Below, piece after piece: positions 1 to 9,200 of a stretch of DNA of 64,000 nt; position 1 is the first letter of the stretch, and each line of letters begins with the position of its first letter. A program made the translations under genes and the position numbers. Source of the DNA: Mangrovibacillus cuniculi. GTDB taxonomy: Bacteria; Bacillota; Bacilli; Bacillales; R1DC41. Below the pieces are notes generated by a model. The model ran no database searches, had not been told where the DNA came from, and saw only the letters and a program-made list of their open reading frames with translations. The stretch spans positions 516,501 to 580,500 of the forward strand of contig NZ_CP049742.1 of NCBI RefSeq assembly GCF_015482585.1, written 5' to 3'.

Positions 1-279
1 ATTGCTAGCTTTACTAGTAATCACTATTGCACAACAATTAGAAGGAAACGTACTATCTCCATTAATTTTAGGAAAGTCCTTACAAATACACCCAGCGACA
101 ATTATCATTGTCTTGCTGGTAGCAGGTAATATTGCGGGTGTGTTAGGTATGTTATTGGGGTACCAACTTTCGCCGTAATCCGTACGATTGTTGTGAACAT
201 TATTGACATGTTTGCACGAAGGAATGAACGATATCAAAATCAATATGGGTGGAAAGAGAAAGATGATCTACCTTCATAG
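1..279 (+). pseudogene. AI-2E family transporter, C-terminal end, frameshifted
   Basis: This is the 3' end of a membrane protein whose start lies outside the window. Reading from base 2 gives a hydrophobic stretch containing AQQLEGNVLSPLILGKS, typical of the C-terminal half of AI-2E/YdbI-type transporters (PF01594). That frame stops at 176-178. The expected continuation (GVPTFAVIRT, then a basic tail ending in DLPS) is in the next frame and runs to the stop at 277-279. The switch is at the G run 157-160; one additional G there would join the two frames into a normal family C-terminus. It is therefore either a pseudogene or a one-base sequence error. The family exports small molecules or acts as a sodium/proton antiporter; the substrate here is unknown. 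Confidence 0.75.
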
Positions 280-328
280 TTCTAATGTGTCTAGCACATA
301 CTACCTCTAAAAGAGTAGAGGTGTTGGA

Positions 329-793
329 ATGAGAACTATCCTGATTATGTTACTTTTATTTTGCTACCAACACGTAGCAAGTGCTGAGGAGTTGAATACG
401 ATGATCGGCTATGTTATTGATGTGGAAGATACGCGAGCATTAGTAGTGGAAAGAAGAGAAAGTTCTGAAGGAGTAGTTTTTGGTCAGCCTGTATGGTTTA
501 ATCTTGGTCAAAAAGCTCATATTGGAGACCTTTTAAAAGTGACGTACACCAATCTGCTAAAGTCTTATCCTGCTCAAGGTGCTGCAGAAACCGTTCAAGT
601 GTTGACGCCTACGTATGTGAATGGATCGAGAAATTCAGAAGGTGACATTATCCAAAAAGCGCTGATAAAAGATGAAGTGAAGCAGTTGAATAAGCCAGTT
701 ATTGTTTCCATGGTGTTTTCACAAGGGCAGTGGACTACGGTTTGGAAGCCTCTTTTAGATGAGAAAGAAGTAACGGTAGTAATAGCTGACTGA
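329..793 (+). CDS. small secreted protein, probably DUF3221 (YobA-like)
   Basis: A protein of 154 residues with an N-terminal signal peptide (hydrophobic residues 3-12, then the VASA-EE cleavage site near residue 19). The mature part is predicted to be beta-rich. It has a GYVIDVED start and a VGDLLKVTYT-like segment (IGDLLKVTYT), followed by SYPAQGAAE. That layout resembles DUF3221 proteins of Bacillus, which have no established biochemical role. The ATG at 329 follows a weak GAGGTG ribosome site. It lies 49 bp after the frameshifted transporter and is followed by a strong terminator. The family assignment comes from pattern memory and is moderate. Confidence 0.7.
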   Translation: MRTILIMLLLFCYQHVASAEELNTMIGYVIDVEDTRALVVERRESSEGVVFGQPVWFNLGQKAHIGDLLKVTYTNLLKSYPAQGAAETVQVLTPTYVNGSRNSEGDIIQKALIKDEVKQLNKPVIVSMVFSQGQWTTVWKPLLDEKEVTVVIAD

Positions 794-810
794 AGCTAAT
801 GCTAGAAAAG

Positions 811-835
811 GACTCGCAGATAATGCGAGTCTTTT
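811..835. terminator. bidirectional rho-independent terminator
   Basis: Perfect 8-bp stem GACTCGCA/TGCGAGTC with a 5-nt loop, followed by TTTT on the plus strand and preceded by an A-rich tract. It lies between two convergent genes and can serve both. Confidence 0.85.
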
Positions 836-838
836 GTG

Positions 839-1396
839 TTATTTTTCTATTTCTTTTAACACCATAGCTGGATTCCCACCAACAACGGTATAACTTGGAA
901 CATCCTTTGTGACAACAGCACCAGAGGCAATTACTGCTCCATCACCAATCGTTACGCCTGGATTGATAATTGCTCCGCCACCAATCCACACATCTTTTCC
1001 AATTGTTACAGGCTTTCCAAACTCTTTACCCGATTTTCTTTCAATTGCATCAAGTGGATGAGTTGCAGTATAAATATGTACACCAGGAGCAAGCATACAG
1101 TTATCCCCAATTTTAATTGGGCACACGTCTAGCATGATACAGTCAAAATTGGCAAAGAAATGATCCCCAACATGAATGTTGTACCCGTAATCACAGCGGA
1201 AAGTAGGCTCTATGAAAGCTCCTTTTCCTGTAGACCCAAACAACTCTTTTATCACTTCCATGCGTTCTTTTGCTTGAACTACACCCATGGCATTAAAGCG
1301 TTCCGTTAGTTGTCGTGCACGAATTCGGCCATCCAGTAATTCCTTATCTTGTGGATCATACATCTCTCCACGGATCATCTTCTCTTTTTCGGTCAT
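839..1396 (-). CDS. maa: sugar O-acetyltransferase (maltose acetyltransferase family)
   Basis: A 185-residue acetyl-CoA-dependent transferase that acetylates the 6-hydroxyl of sugars such as maltose or glucose. The N-terminal region ([20 protein letters not shown]) is the Maa/NodL-type N-terminal domain. It is followed by a left-handed beta-helix of hexapeptide repeats (residues about 75-180). The catalytic histidine of the family corresponds to the H in YTATHPLD, and the C-terminal [22 protein letters not shown] and VVGGNPA motifs are characteristic. Length matches the family. The ATG at 1396 has an AAGGAT ribosome site upstream. It stands alone between a terminator and a minus-strand membrane-protein pair, so it is probably monocistronic. 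Confidence 0.9.
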   Translation of the reverse strand: MTEKEKMIRGEMYDPQDKELLDGRIRARQLTERFNAMGVVQAKERMEVIKELFGSTGKGAFIEPTFRCDYGYNIHVGDHFFANFDCIMLDVCPIKIGDNCMLAPGVHIYTATHPLDAIERKSGKEFGKPVTIGKDVWIGGGAIINPGVTIGDGAVIASGAVVTKDVPSYTVVGGNPAMVLKEIEK

Positions 1397-1455
1397 CGTT
1401 CTTCTATCCTTTCCTACTAAAAAGCTTCAATACCCACTGGCATTGAAGCTAAGCA

Positions 1456-1983
1456 TTAATAATATGGTGAAATCATTAGATAAACAATTACTCCAGTTAA
1501 ACTTACATACAACCAAATTGGCATTGTCCAACGAGCAATTTTCTTATGCTTATCAACTTTCATTGTAATTCCTCTGGCAAATGTTAGCAATGCTAAAGGT
1601 ACGATAGCGGCTGCCAAAACAATGTGTGTGATTAAGATGAAATAATAAACGTATGCGATTAAGCCTTCTCCACCAAAAGAGGTAGAATCAGAGGTAGAGT
1701 GATACGTTAAATAGGAAACTAAGAACACAGCAGTCGTAGTAAATGCTGCATAAATAAATCGCTTGTGCCAAGTGACATTTCCTTTAATGATTAAAAATAA
1801 TGCTCCTAACAAGAAGACAAAAGTGAATGAGTTCATGATGGCATTTAACAATGGTAAGAATGATAAATCCATCTCTGTTACAGCTAATTTTGGTGAGAAA
1901 ATCAATATAACAACAATGGCATTTATTGCAATTGATAAAGCTACTACCCATGGTACATAATTAAACTCTTTTTTCATTGACAT
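1456..1983 (-). CDS. yozB: DUF420 membrane protein, YozB-like
   Basis: A 175-residue integral membrane protein of the DUF420 family. About five hydrophobic segments are visible (residues about 12-30, 42-65, 75-95, 110-135, 152-170). Conserved histidines occur in WHKRF, YLTYHS and ILITHIVLAA, the pattern of DUF420 proteins. In Bacillus this family is often linked with cytochrome oxidase or haem functions, but no activity is established. The ATG at 1983 is preceded by GGAGGG with good spacing. The next minus-strand gene upstream ends 12 bp away, so the two are probably co-transcribed. Confidence 0.85.
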   Translation of the reverse strand: MSMKKEFNYVPWVVALSIAINAIVVILIFSPKLAVTEMDLSFLPLLNAIMNSFTFVFLLGALFLIIKGNVTWHKRFIYAAFTTTAVFLVSYLTYHSTSDSTSFGGEGLIAYVYYFILITHIVLAAAIVPLALLTFARGITMKVDKHKKIARWTMPIWLYVSLTGVIVYLMISPYY

Positions 1984-1995
1984 TATTTACCCTCC

Positions 1996-2289
1996 TTACA
2001 GTGCTTCTTCATCTTTACGAATTTGATGATCGTGGGCGATAAAGTAGAACGGTACTACAGCGGATAAAAAGGCAATAAATGTTCTCTTAATGCCCCAGCG
2101 ATCTTTGATTAACGCAACTAAACAAGCAACACAATATAAAACGAATAAAAATCCGTGTGCAGCACCAACGATTGAAACGGCGATATCATAGCCTAATCCA
2201 TATTTTAGCGGCATTGCAATTAGCAATAAAATAATGTACGACATTCCTTCAAGAAAACTCACGGAACGTAGCGCTTTTAAATGATTCAT
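1996..2289 (-). CDS. DUF3817 small membrane protein
   Basis: A 97-residue protein with three hydrophobic segments and the pattern LRSVSFLEGMSYIILL ... GAAHGFLFVLYC, typical of DUF3817 proteins. No biochemical role is known. A longer open frame reaches 2349, but the ATG at 2289 is preceded by an ideal GGAGG with 6-nt spacing and gives the usual family length, so I start there. It is the first gene of the pair with the DUF420 protein and diverges from topB. Confidence 0.85.
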   Translation of the reverse strand: MNHLKALRSVSFLEGMSYIILLLIAMPLKYGLGYDIAVSIVGAAHGFLFVLYCVACLVALIKDRWGIKRTFIAFLSAVVPFYFIAHDHQIRKDEEAL

Positions 2290-2416
2290 GAAAAGTCCTC
2301 CAAATTTCTTTACTACTGCTATCTTACTGATAAATTCCCATAGGAGCAACAGATGACATTCTTTGAAGTGGTGTCAATTTCGTGAATTCGTCGGTTCTGT
2401 GAATACTGCTACATTC

Positions 2417-2425
2417 TGTTATAAT
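2417..2425 (+). promoter_or_regulatory. extended -10 promoter for topB
   Basis: TGTTATAAT is a perfect TATAAT with an extended TGn motif, 31 bp before the topB start. No good -35 hexamer is visible, which suits an extended -10 sigma-A promoter. Confidence 0.6.
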
Positions 2426-2455
2426 GTCACTATTAGATAGAGAGAGGAAGTTTCG

Positions 2456-4639
2456 ATGAGTAAATCAGTTGTTTTAGCAGAAAAACCCTCAGTTGCAAGG
2501 GACATTGCACGTGTGTTGCAATGTGGTCAGAAAGGGAACGGTTTTTTTGAAGGCAAAAATTATATTGTTACCTGGGCTTTGGGTCATTTAGTAACGCATG
2601 CAGACCCAGAAGCATACGGAAAACACCTACAAACATGGAAGTTAGAAGACCTTCCAATAATGCCGGATGCGTTAAAGACTATTGTAATCAAGAAAACTTC
2701 TAAGCAATTTTATACTGTGAAAAATCAGTTGGAAAGAAAAGACGTATCCAAAATCATTATCGCAACAGATGCAGGTCGTGAAGGAGAGTTAGTTGCACGA
2801 TGGATTATTGATAAGGCAAAAGTAAAAAAGCCAATCGAACGTCTTTGGATTTCGTCTGTAACAGATCAAGCGATTAAACAAGGTTTTGCTAACTTAAAAC
2901 CAGGTAAAGCGTATGAGGATTTATATCACTCTGCGATTGCTAGAGCGGAAGCAGATTGGTTTGTTGGAATTAATGCCACACGAGCGTTAACGACAAAGCA
3001 TGGTGCACAGCTATCTTGTGGTCGTGTGCAAACGCCAACGCTAGCGATGATTGCCGCTCGTGAAGAAGAAATTAAATCTTTTAAACCAGCATCCTATTGG
3101 GGATTGAAAGCGGAGGCACCTGAATTCTCACTAACTTGGCAAGAAGCGGGAACAAATCAAACGCGTACGTTTAAAGAAGGTAAGATGGAAGAGCTTTCAC
3201 AAAAATTGAAAGGTCAAAAGAGTGTGGTGGAGGATTTTGCGACAAAGCGTAAGCAATCTTTTGCGCCTGGCCTATATGATTTAACAGAGCTTCAAAGAGA
3301 TGCGCACAAGGCTTTTCAGTTCTCCGCGAAAGAAACGCTATCCACTCTGCAAGCTTTATATGAACGACATAAGCTCGTAACCTATCCTCGTACGGACTCT
3401 CGATTCTTAAGTACAGACATGGTTGGTACGTTAATGGAGCGAGTAGATGCGTTGAAAAGTTCTGATTATAATCATGCTATTTCTCTTATAAAGAAGAATG
3501 GTATGAAAGCATCTAAGCGTTTTGTGGATGATGCACGTGTGTCCGATCACCACGCGATTATACCGACTGAAGTTTCAGCTGCTACTGCTTCTTTATCAGG
3601 AAAAGAATTCAAGCTGTACGATATGATTGTCAAACGATTCTTAGCAAACTTGCTGCCTGCTTATGAATTTGATCAGACAACGATTCGTGTGATGATTGGA
3701 GAAGAGACTTTTGTCGCAAAAGGGAATGTAACGGTTTCAAAAGGGTGGAAAGTCATTTATGACCGCGATACAGAAGAGGAAGAGACGGATATCAAAAGCC
3801 AGGAACTTCCTAGAGTGAATAAAGGTGACCAGTTAGCTATTAAGAGATTAGTTGTGACTTCAGGTGAAACGAAACCGCCGAAACGTTTTACAGAGGGAAC
3901 CTTGCTTTCCGCAATGGAAAACCCAAAAGCATTCTTAGAAGGCGGAGAACAAAAACTAGCTTCCGTTTTACAAAAAACAGGTGGACTAGGAACGGTTGCA
4001 ACTCGAGCGGATATTATTGAAAAGTTATTTAACACTTTCCTAATCGAGAAACGCCAGCAAGACATTTTTATTACTTCTAAAGGGAAGCAATTGCTCGACT
4101 TGGCCCCTCAAGACCTGCGTTCACCAGCATTAACTGGTGAGTGGGAAGAGAAGCTCGATAGGATTTCAAAAGGGAAACTTTCGAAAGATAGCTTCATTGG
4201 AGAAATGAAGCAATACACGAAAGAGATTGTTAAGGAGATTAAACAATCTACTACCGAGTTCAAGCATGATAACGTGACCGGTACTCACTGTCCAGAGTGC
4301 GGAAAGCTAATGCTTGAGGTGAACGGGAAAAAAGGAAAAATGCTAGTATGCCAAGACAGAGAGTGTGGAGCGAAGAAGAATATTGCCAAACAAACGAACG
4401 CTCGCTGTCCAAAGTGTCATAAGCGAATGGTCCTAAGAGGAGAAGGCGAAGGGCAAACATTCAGCTGTCAATGCGGGTACCGCGAGAAGCTGTCAGCTTT
4501 CGAAAAGCGTCGCAAAAATTCTAAATCCGATGCTGCAGGAAAGCGCGATGTCGCTAAGTATATGAAAAAGCAGAAAAAAGAAGACGATGAGCCAATGAAC
4601 TCAGCTCTTGCTGATGCTTTGAAGAATCTGAAACTTTAA
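2456..4639 (+). CDS. topB: DNA topoisomerase III
   Basis: A 727-residue type IA topoisomerase that passes single strands and decatenates replication or recombination intermediates. The N-terminal TOPRIM domain begins SKSVVLAEKPSVARDIA and has the acidic cluster ATDAGREGELV (residues 103-113). The active-site tyrosine lies in LVTYPRTDSRFLS (about residue 310). Near the C-terminus (residues about 610-690) four-cysteine zinc-ribbon-like motifs appear (HCPECGK ... CQDRECG; RCPKCHK ... CQCGY). Length equals the B. subtilis protein. The ATG at 2456 has a GAGAGAGGAAG ribosome site. It is followed by a strong terminator and then a repeat-filled intergenic region. Confidence 0.97.
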   Translation: MSKSVVLAEKPSVARDIARVLQCGQKGNGFFEGKNYIVTWALGHLVTHADPEAYGKHLQTWKLEDLPIMPDALKTIVIKKTSKQFYTVKNQLERKDVSKIIIATDAGREGELVARWIIDKAKVKKPIERLWISSVTDQAIKQGFANLKPGKAYEDLYHSAIARAEADWFVGINATRALTTKHGAQLSCGRVQTPTLAMIAAREEEIKSFKPASYWGLKAEAPEFSLTWQEAGTNQTRTFKEGKMEELSQKLKGQKSVVEDFATKRKQSFAPGLYDLTELQRDAHKAFQFSAKETLSTLQALYERHKLVTYPRTDSRFLSTDMVGTLMERVDALKSSDYNHAISLIKKNGMKASKRFVDDARVSDHHAIIPTEVSAATASLSGKEFKLYDMIVKRFLANLLPAYEFDQTTIRVMIGEETFVAKGNVTVSKGWKVIYDRDTEEEETDIKSQELPRVNKGDQLAIKRLVVTSGETKPPKRFTEGTLLSAMENPKAFLEGGEQKLASVLQKTGGLGTVATRADIIEKLFNTFLIEKRQQDIFITSKGKQLLDLAPQDLRSPALTGEWEEKLDRISKGKLSKDSFIGEMKQYTKEIVKEIKQSTTEFKHDNVTGTHCPECGKLMLEVNGKKGKMLVCQDRECGAKKNIAKQTNARCPKCHKRMVLRGEGEGQTFSCQCGYREKLSAFEKRRKNSKSDAAGKRDVAKYMKKQKKEDDEPMNSALADALKNLKL

Positions 4640-4647
4640 TGGATGGA

Positions 4648-4686
4648 GCCGCCCAGGTACTGTTGAGTGCTTTGGGTGGCTTTTTT
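4648..4686 (+). terminator. terminator of topB
   Basis: Long stem GCCGCCCA/TGGGTGGC with further inner pairing, ending in six T residues. The last bases touch the first bases of the structured repeat at 4687. Confidence 0.85.
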
Positions 4687-4749
4687 GTTACGTGACCAGT
4701 AACAACTCATCGTTAGCCACGTGATGTGGCTTGCTCTTAGATGAGTCTC
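4687..4749 (+). repeat. dispersed two-hairpin structured element, copy A
   Basis: Hairpin 1 is GTTAC (4687-4691), loop GTGACCA, GTAAC (4699-4703). An outer stem ACTCAT (4705-4710) pairs with ATGAGT (4741-4746). It encloses hairpin 2: AGCCAC (4715-4720), loop GTGAT, GTGGCT (4726-4731). The element starts directly after the topB terminator. Related copies are at 33506, 47213, 60828 and, degenerate, 17481. Stem sequences differ between copies but stay complementary. Confidence 0.8.
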
Positions 4750-5500
4750 CTTATTTTTGCAGTGCCGTGGTATATCAGGAGGAGTGGAAGCGGGTTCAGG
4801 TATACCAGAGGACCGTCTCGCGGTATAGCAGAAGGGGTGGAAACTGGTTTAGGTATACCAGAGGACCGTCTCGCGGTATAGCAGAAGGGATGGAAGTGGG
4901 TTCAGGTATACCAGAGGACCGTCTCGCGGTATAGCAGAAGGAGTGGAAACGGGTTTAGGTATACCAGAGGATCGTCCCGCGGTATAGCAGAAGGGGTAGA
5001 AACGAGTTTAGGTATACCAGAGGATCGTCTCGCGGTATAGCAGAAGGGGTAGAAACGGGTTTAGGTATACCAGGGGAGCTTCTCGCGGTATAGCAGAAGG
5101 GATGGAAGCGGGTTTAGGTATATCAGGGGAGCGAGCGGAAGACCACGAGAAGTGAGAAATAGGAGTTCAGGTGTCCCGCAAGAGCGACTCGTGGACCACG
5201 AAAAGCGAGAAAACAGAGTTCAGGTGTCCCGCAAGAGCGTCTCGCGGACCACGAGAAGCGAGAAAACAGAGTTCAGGTGTCCCGCAAGAGCGACTCGTGG
5301 ACCACGAAAAGCGAGAAAACAGAGTTCTGGTGTCCCGCAAGAGCGTCTCCCGGACCATGAGAAGTGAGAATTCGGAGTTCAGGTGTCCCGCAAGAGCGAC
5401 TCGCGGACCACGAAAAGCGAGAAAACAGAGTTCAGGTATCCCGCAAGAGCGTCTCCCGGGCCACGAGAAGCCAGAAATCTAATCACAAGTGATCCGCAAG
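4750..5500. repeat. tandem array of about 14 units of 53 bp, two subtypes
   Basis: Unit starts (the GG of GGTATACC or GGTGTCCC) fall at 4799, 4852, 4905, 4958, 5011, 5064, 5117, 5170, 5223, 5276, 5329, 5382 and 5435, exactly 53 bp apart. A truncated unit lies before them and a decayed one after. Units up to 5117 are subtype 1 (GGTATACC ... CTCGCGGTATAGC); those from 5170 are subtype 2 (GGTGTCCCGC ... CTCGCGGACCACG). The register is unbroken across the switch, so the subtypes share an origin. The array fills the gap between the convergent topB and GNAT genes. Open frames through it are by-products of the repeats. Confidence 0.92.
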
Positions 5501-5503
5501 CCT

Positions 5504-6013
5504 CTAAACTTCCTTCACCATCAACACTTCATTCAAATATCGATCATCAGCTTTCATTGCTCGCTGATCCAAACCATACACTTTAAAGCCTAGCTTCTCA
5601 TACAAACTTACTGCTGCATGATTATCCTCTACAACTGTTAAATAAACTTGCTCCATCCCATCTAATCCAGATACTTCCTCTAGTAAAAACTCCATTACTT
5701 GCTGCGCATAACCTTTTCCACGAACGGCAGACGAAGTATAGACAGCATAAATATCTCCTCTATGCCTCATCTTTGTAGCTGAATTTCGAACGAACGTAGC
5801 AACCGAAACAAGTTCTTCCTCCTCCAAGTAACCAATCGTAAACATCTCATCTGAAGTAGCCAATCGTCCTCGATACTTCTCCACAAAATTCGTATCATTG
5901 ACCGCATCTTCGTATGTCGCCAAAAACGCATCCGCAGCCGTTTTTAACGCTTCTAATCGTAAAGTAGCAACTCTCTCTGCGTCTTCAGGTGTAAGTCTTC
6001 TAATCATTTCCAT
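5504..6013 (-). CDS. GNAT family N-acetyltransferase
   Basis: A 169-residue GNAT-fold acetyltransferase that would move acetyl from acetyl-CoA to an unidentified amine. The N-terminus MIRRLTPEDAERVATLRLEAL fits the first strand and helix. The acetyl-CoA loop is VRGKGYAQQVM (an R/QxxGxG/A type), followed by LTVVEDNHAAVSLYEKLGFKVYG, the usual C-terminal motif. An upstream in-frame ATG exists at 6055, but the ATG at 6013 has GAAAGGATAC directly upstream, so it is preferred. The stop codon lies at the edge of the tandem array. The substrate cannot be predicted. Confidence 0.88.
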   Translation of the reverse strand: MEMIRRLTPEDAERVATLRLEALKTAADAFLATYEDAVNDTNFVEKYRGRLATSDEMFTIGYLEEEELVSVATFVRNSATKMRHRGDIYAVYTSSAVRGKGYAQQVMEFLLEEVSGLDGMEQVYLTVVEDNHAAVSLYEKLGFKVYGLDQRAMKADDRYLNEVLMVKEV

Positions 6014-6153
6014 GTATCCTTTCCAATTCCATAGATTTTCTTCAAATACTATCATACTATTTTAGTAAGTTTGAATTTTCTTTACAATTTCCTCCATCAT
6101 CAGTACACTTAGTGTAGGCAACTTTTGCCAAATATACAAAGGAGGAGATCAAT

Positions 6154-6213
6154 ATGATGAAGTTTACAAAAGTAGAAAAAGGTACAGAGGGAGTTACACA
6201 TATAGAAACCTAG
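6154..6213 (+). CDS. 19-residue upstream ORF (possible leader peptide)
   Basis: A short frame of 19 codons beginning MMKFTKVEKG and ending HIET. It sits behind a strong AAAGGAGGAG ribosome site and ends 16 bp before the next gene's ATG, which has its own AGGAGGA. It could be a leader peptide, a translational enhancer or the remnant of a gene. It resembles nothing I recognise. Confidence 0.4.
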   Translation: MMKFTKVEKGTEGVTHIET

Positions 6214-6229
6214 TTTACAGGAGGAACGT

Positions 6230-9200
6230 ATGGAAACGAAAACAACGAACGTACAAATCGTAGAATTCTCACCGCAATATGCAGAAGGTGTAGCGAAAAT
6301 GTGGAATGAGAGTAGAGATAATTGGGGTGGAGACGATTCTGTCATGACAGCAGCTCAAGTGCTAGAAAAAGAATCGAACTCTACGAATCTATTTCTATAC
6401 CTGGCTTTAGTGGACGGAGAGGTAGCAGGTTACTGTAGCTTATCTGAATACCGTGAAGACAGTAACGCGCTTTATATTCCTTTATTAAATGTTCACCCAG
6501 ACTATCACGGCCATAAGCTTGGGAAACAACTGGTGCTGAATGCCGTCAATAAAACAGTGGAATTAGGTTGGCCTCGTCTGGATCTATTTACATGGGCAGG
6601 TAACACGAAAGCAGTTCCACTTTACAAAAAATGTGGATTCTTTTGGGAAGACAGAGATGACTCTGTTCATTTGATGAACTTTATCCCAACCATTCTTCAG
6701 TTAGAATGCTTGAAGCCGTTTTTTGATAAGTATTCATGGTATGACACAAGCAAGCGAGCGCTCGAAGTAAAACCAGACGGCTACAAACATAACGGGTACA
6801 CATTCTATGAATATGAGTGGTCAGCTGACGATGCTTTCGTCAAAGTTCGTTTTGAGCGAACGAGCCGAAAACTTTGCTATGTAGAGACGAATGACTTCAA
6901 AGTGGAAATGGTACATCCGTCCTTTAAAACATTAGCGAACAAAGAATCACTGATGGAATACAAAGTGGAAAACAAGCGTCCAAATGCTATATCCGTTCAA
7001 ATTCAGGCAAATCAAGAAGGGGCAATCCAACACCAAGCTTCTTTTACTAATTTAGTAGAAGAAGAGGTCATTTTTACAGCTCCTGTTACTGTTCACTATT
7101 ACGAGCAAGAACCAAATGATTGGAAAACACATCCTACAATGGAAGCGACCGTGACGTTAGATGGATATGACATCTCACTAGGACTCGGAGTTTATCCAAT
7201 TCTACCGGTATCGATTAAACTTGCATCTACTAATCAACTTTTTGAAGCAAACAAGAATCCTAAGTTATTTTTAGAAGTCGAAAGCTTAGTAGAAGAAATA
7301 GGAACGCTAAAAGTATCAATTCCATCTAACGATATTCTTACTTTACATGACCAAAGTATTGAAATGAGTTTGAACAAAAAGCAAAGAACTAGCATTCCTT
7401 TATCTACGTCCTTGTTAAAAGGTGGAGCATTTAACGAAGAAATCATGTGCACGTTCAGCACAAATGGAGAAGAAATAACATTCCAAACGAGACTTCGTTT
7501 TGCGTTCCCAACCAAAACAGATTCATTTGTAGCAGAAACAACGGATAAATGGTTAATATTTAATGGTAGATATTACGCTTCTTTAGAAAAAAGAAATAAT
7601 ACACTCTCCTTAGGTAGACGTGGTAAAGGAGATCATGCACTGCCATTTTTTGCACCAAAGCTTGGGAAACCTTATGCAGACGAATGGACAAAGAAAGAAG
7701 CCGGTCAAATTAAGGTAGAAAAAACGGATGCAGGGATTACTTTTGTATCTGTGTTGTCATCTGATTTAAAACCAGGTCTTCACATAGAGAGTAAGGTATT
7801 CTTATCCAACTTTGGCTTGTATGACATGTCTTATCGTTTAGTGTTGGACGGAAGCCAAGAAGCGCAAAACGTATCTTGGGTGCAAAGCTTTGTTCCATTG
7901 GTAGCGTACACGTATATTCCGATGGGAGAAGAAGTCCTGCGCTTAAAAGAATCTCATGTCGCTTTTAATGATTATTTGGATAAGCGTCATTACTCGGAGC
8001 CGTGGACATTCACCGAAAAGGATGGAGAGACGATAGGTTTCGCATGGAGCGCAAATGTTGTCCACAGAAGAGATGAGTGGAAAAATGCGGTTGAGCTAAC
8101 GGATATTGATGTGCCAGAATCAGTGCAAACATCAATTCCGCTAGCAACCGTGTCGCTAGCTTACAACCACTTCTCCAGTTGGGAAGAGTGGCGTGAGGAA
8201 GTGATGGGAGAGCAAGAACCTTTACGAGAAGTTGGACCATTGACGTTAGAACAAACGGACGGGCAAATCATTGTTAAAGACAATAAGCCTTCCGTTTCGC
8301 TTAAATCACGATTGCATGTACCAGTGGTTGGGGAATTAGTAGCAGGTAATGAAGGGACCACTATCCAAAATAGTGAGGAAGATCTATCTGTTTCCGTTGA
8401 AGTTGAAATGGAACCAATCACGTTAGTCAACACATCTTTCACTTCACCTAATACAAAAGTGGAAGAAACACTACTTTATCTCCAACCAAATACATCGACT
8501 GTTTCTGTAGAAGAAGTGGAAAATGGGCATTGGAAGGTAACCAATGGAGACCTGCAATTTAGTGTGCATAAAGAGTACATGGCTGGGGTTTATTCCATTG
8601 TTTATAAAGGGGAAGAATGGTTGCATCACACGTACCCAACACCTAGTATGAAAGCATGGTGGAACCCTTGGACAGGTGGATTGCGCTACCGCTTCGGAGG
8701 AATGAACAGCTTCTCGTTGCAAAAGGAAGTAAGTGAGGTAAAAGCAGTAACGAAGCTTGACTCCAAAGGAAATGAGTGGTCAGGGGTAGAGGTGACGACG
8801 ACAATCGTCCACCATGAAAAATTTAAAGGGACGACGTTACAACAATTCTTCTTAACCTTGCCTGGGTTACCGATGATTACGACACTAGCTGAATGGAGAG
8901 CTAGTGAGGATAAGTTATTTGCTGGAGAAAGAATTTTCTGTGATGGATTCTGGAATCCTGGAGATGAATTAGCGACTGTCACGTATGATTCGAAAATTAG
9001 AGGTCAGAAAGAATATTATGCAGGAGCAGGAGAATTAATTTTAATTGATGATCCATATGCTAGACTTCGTTCTGCAAAATTAGCTGATGCACTTCATATT
9101 GTTCAACCGAAGTACGTTTTCGAGAAAGAAGCGTATGTAACAAAAGAAGTGTGTTATGTTAATACGGAGACGGAATGGACATTACAAGCAGGCGAGACCA

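Noticed and set aside
1287-1568. 93-codon plus-strand frame across the maa start
   Set aside because: Antisense to maa and the DUF420 gene, without ribosome site.
4750-5500. CRISPR array
   Set aside because: Units are contiguous and similar over their full length; there are no unique spacers and no cas genes.
5152-5586. Overlapping open frames of 60-100 codons on both strands through the 53-bp array
   Set aside because: The 53-bp period cycles the same peptide through all three frames; there are no ribosome sites and composition is biased.
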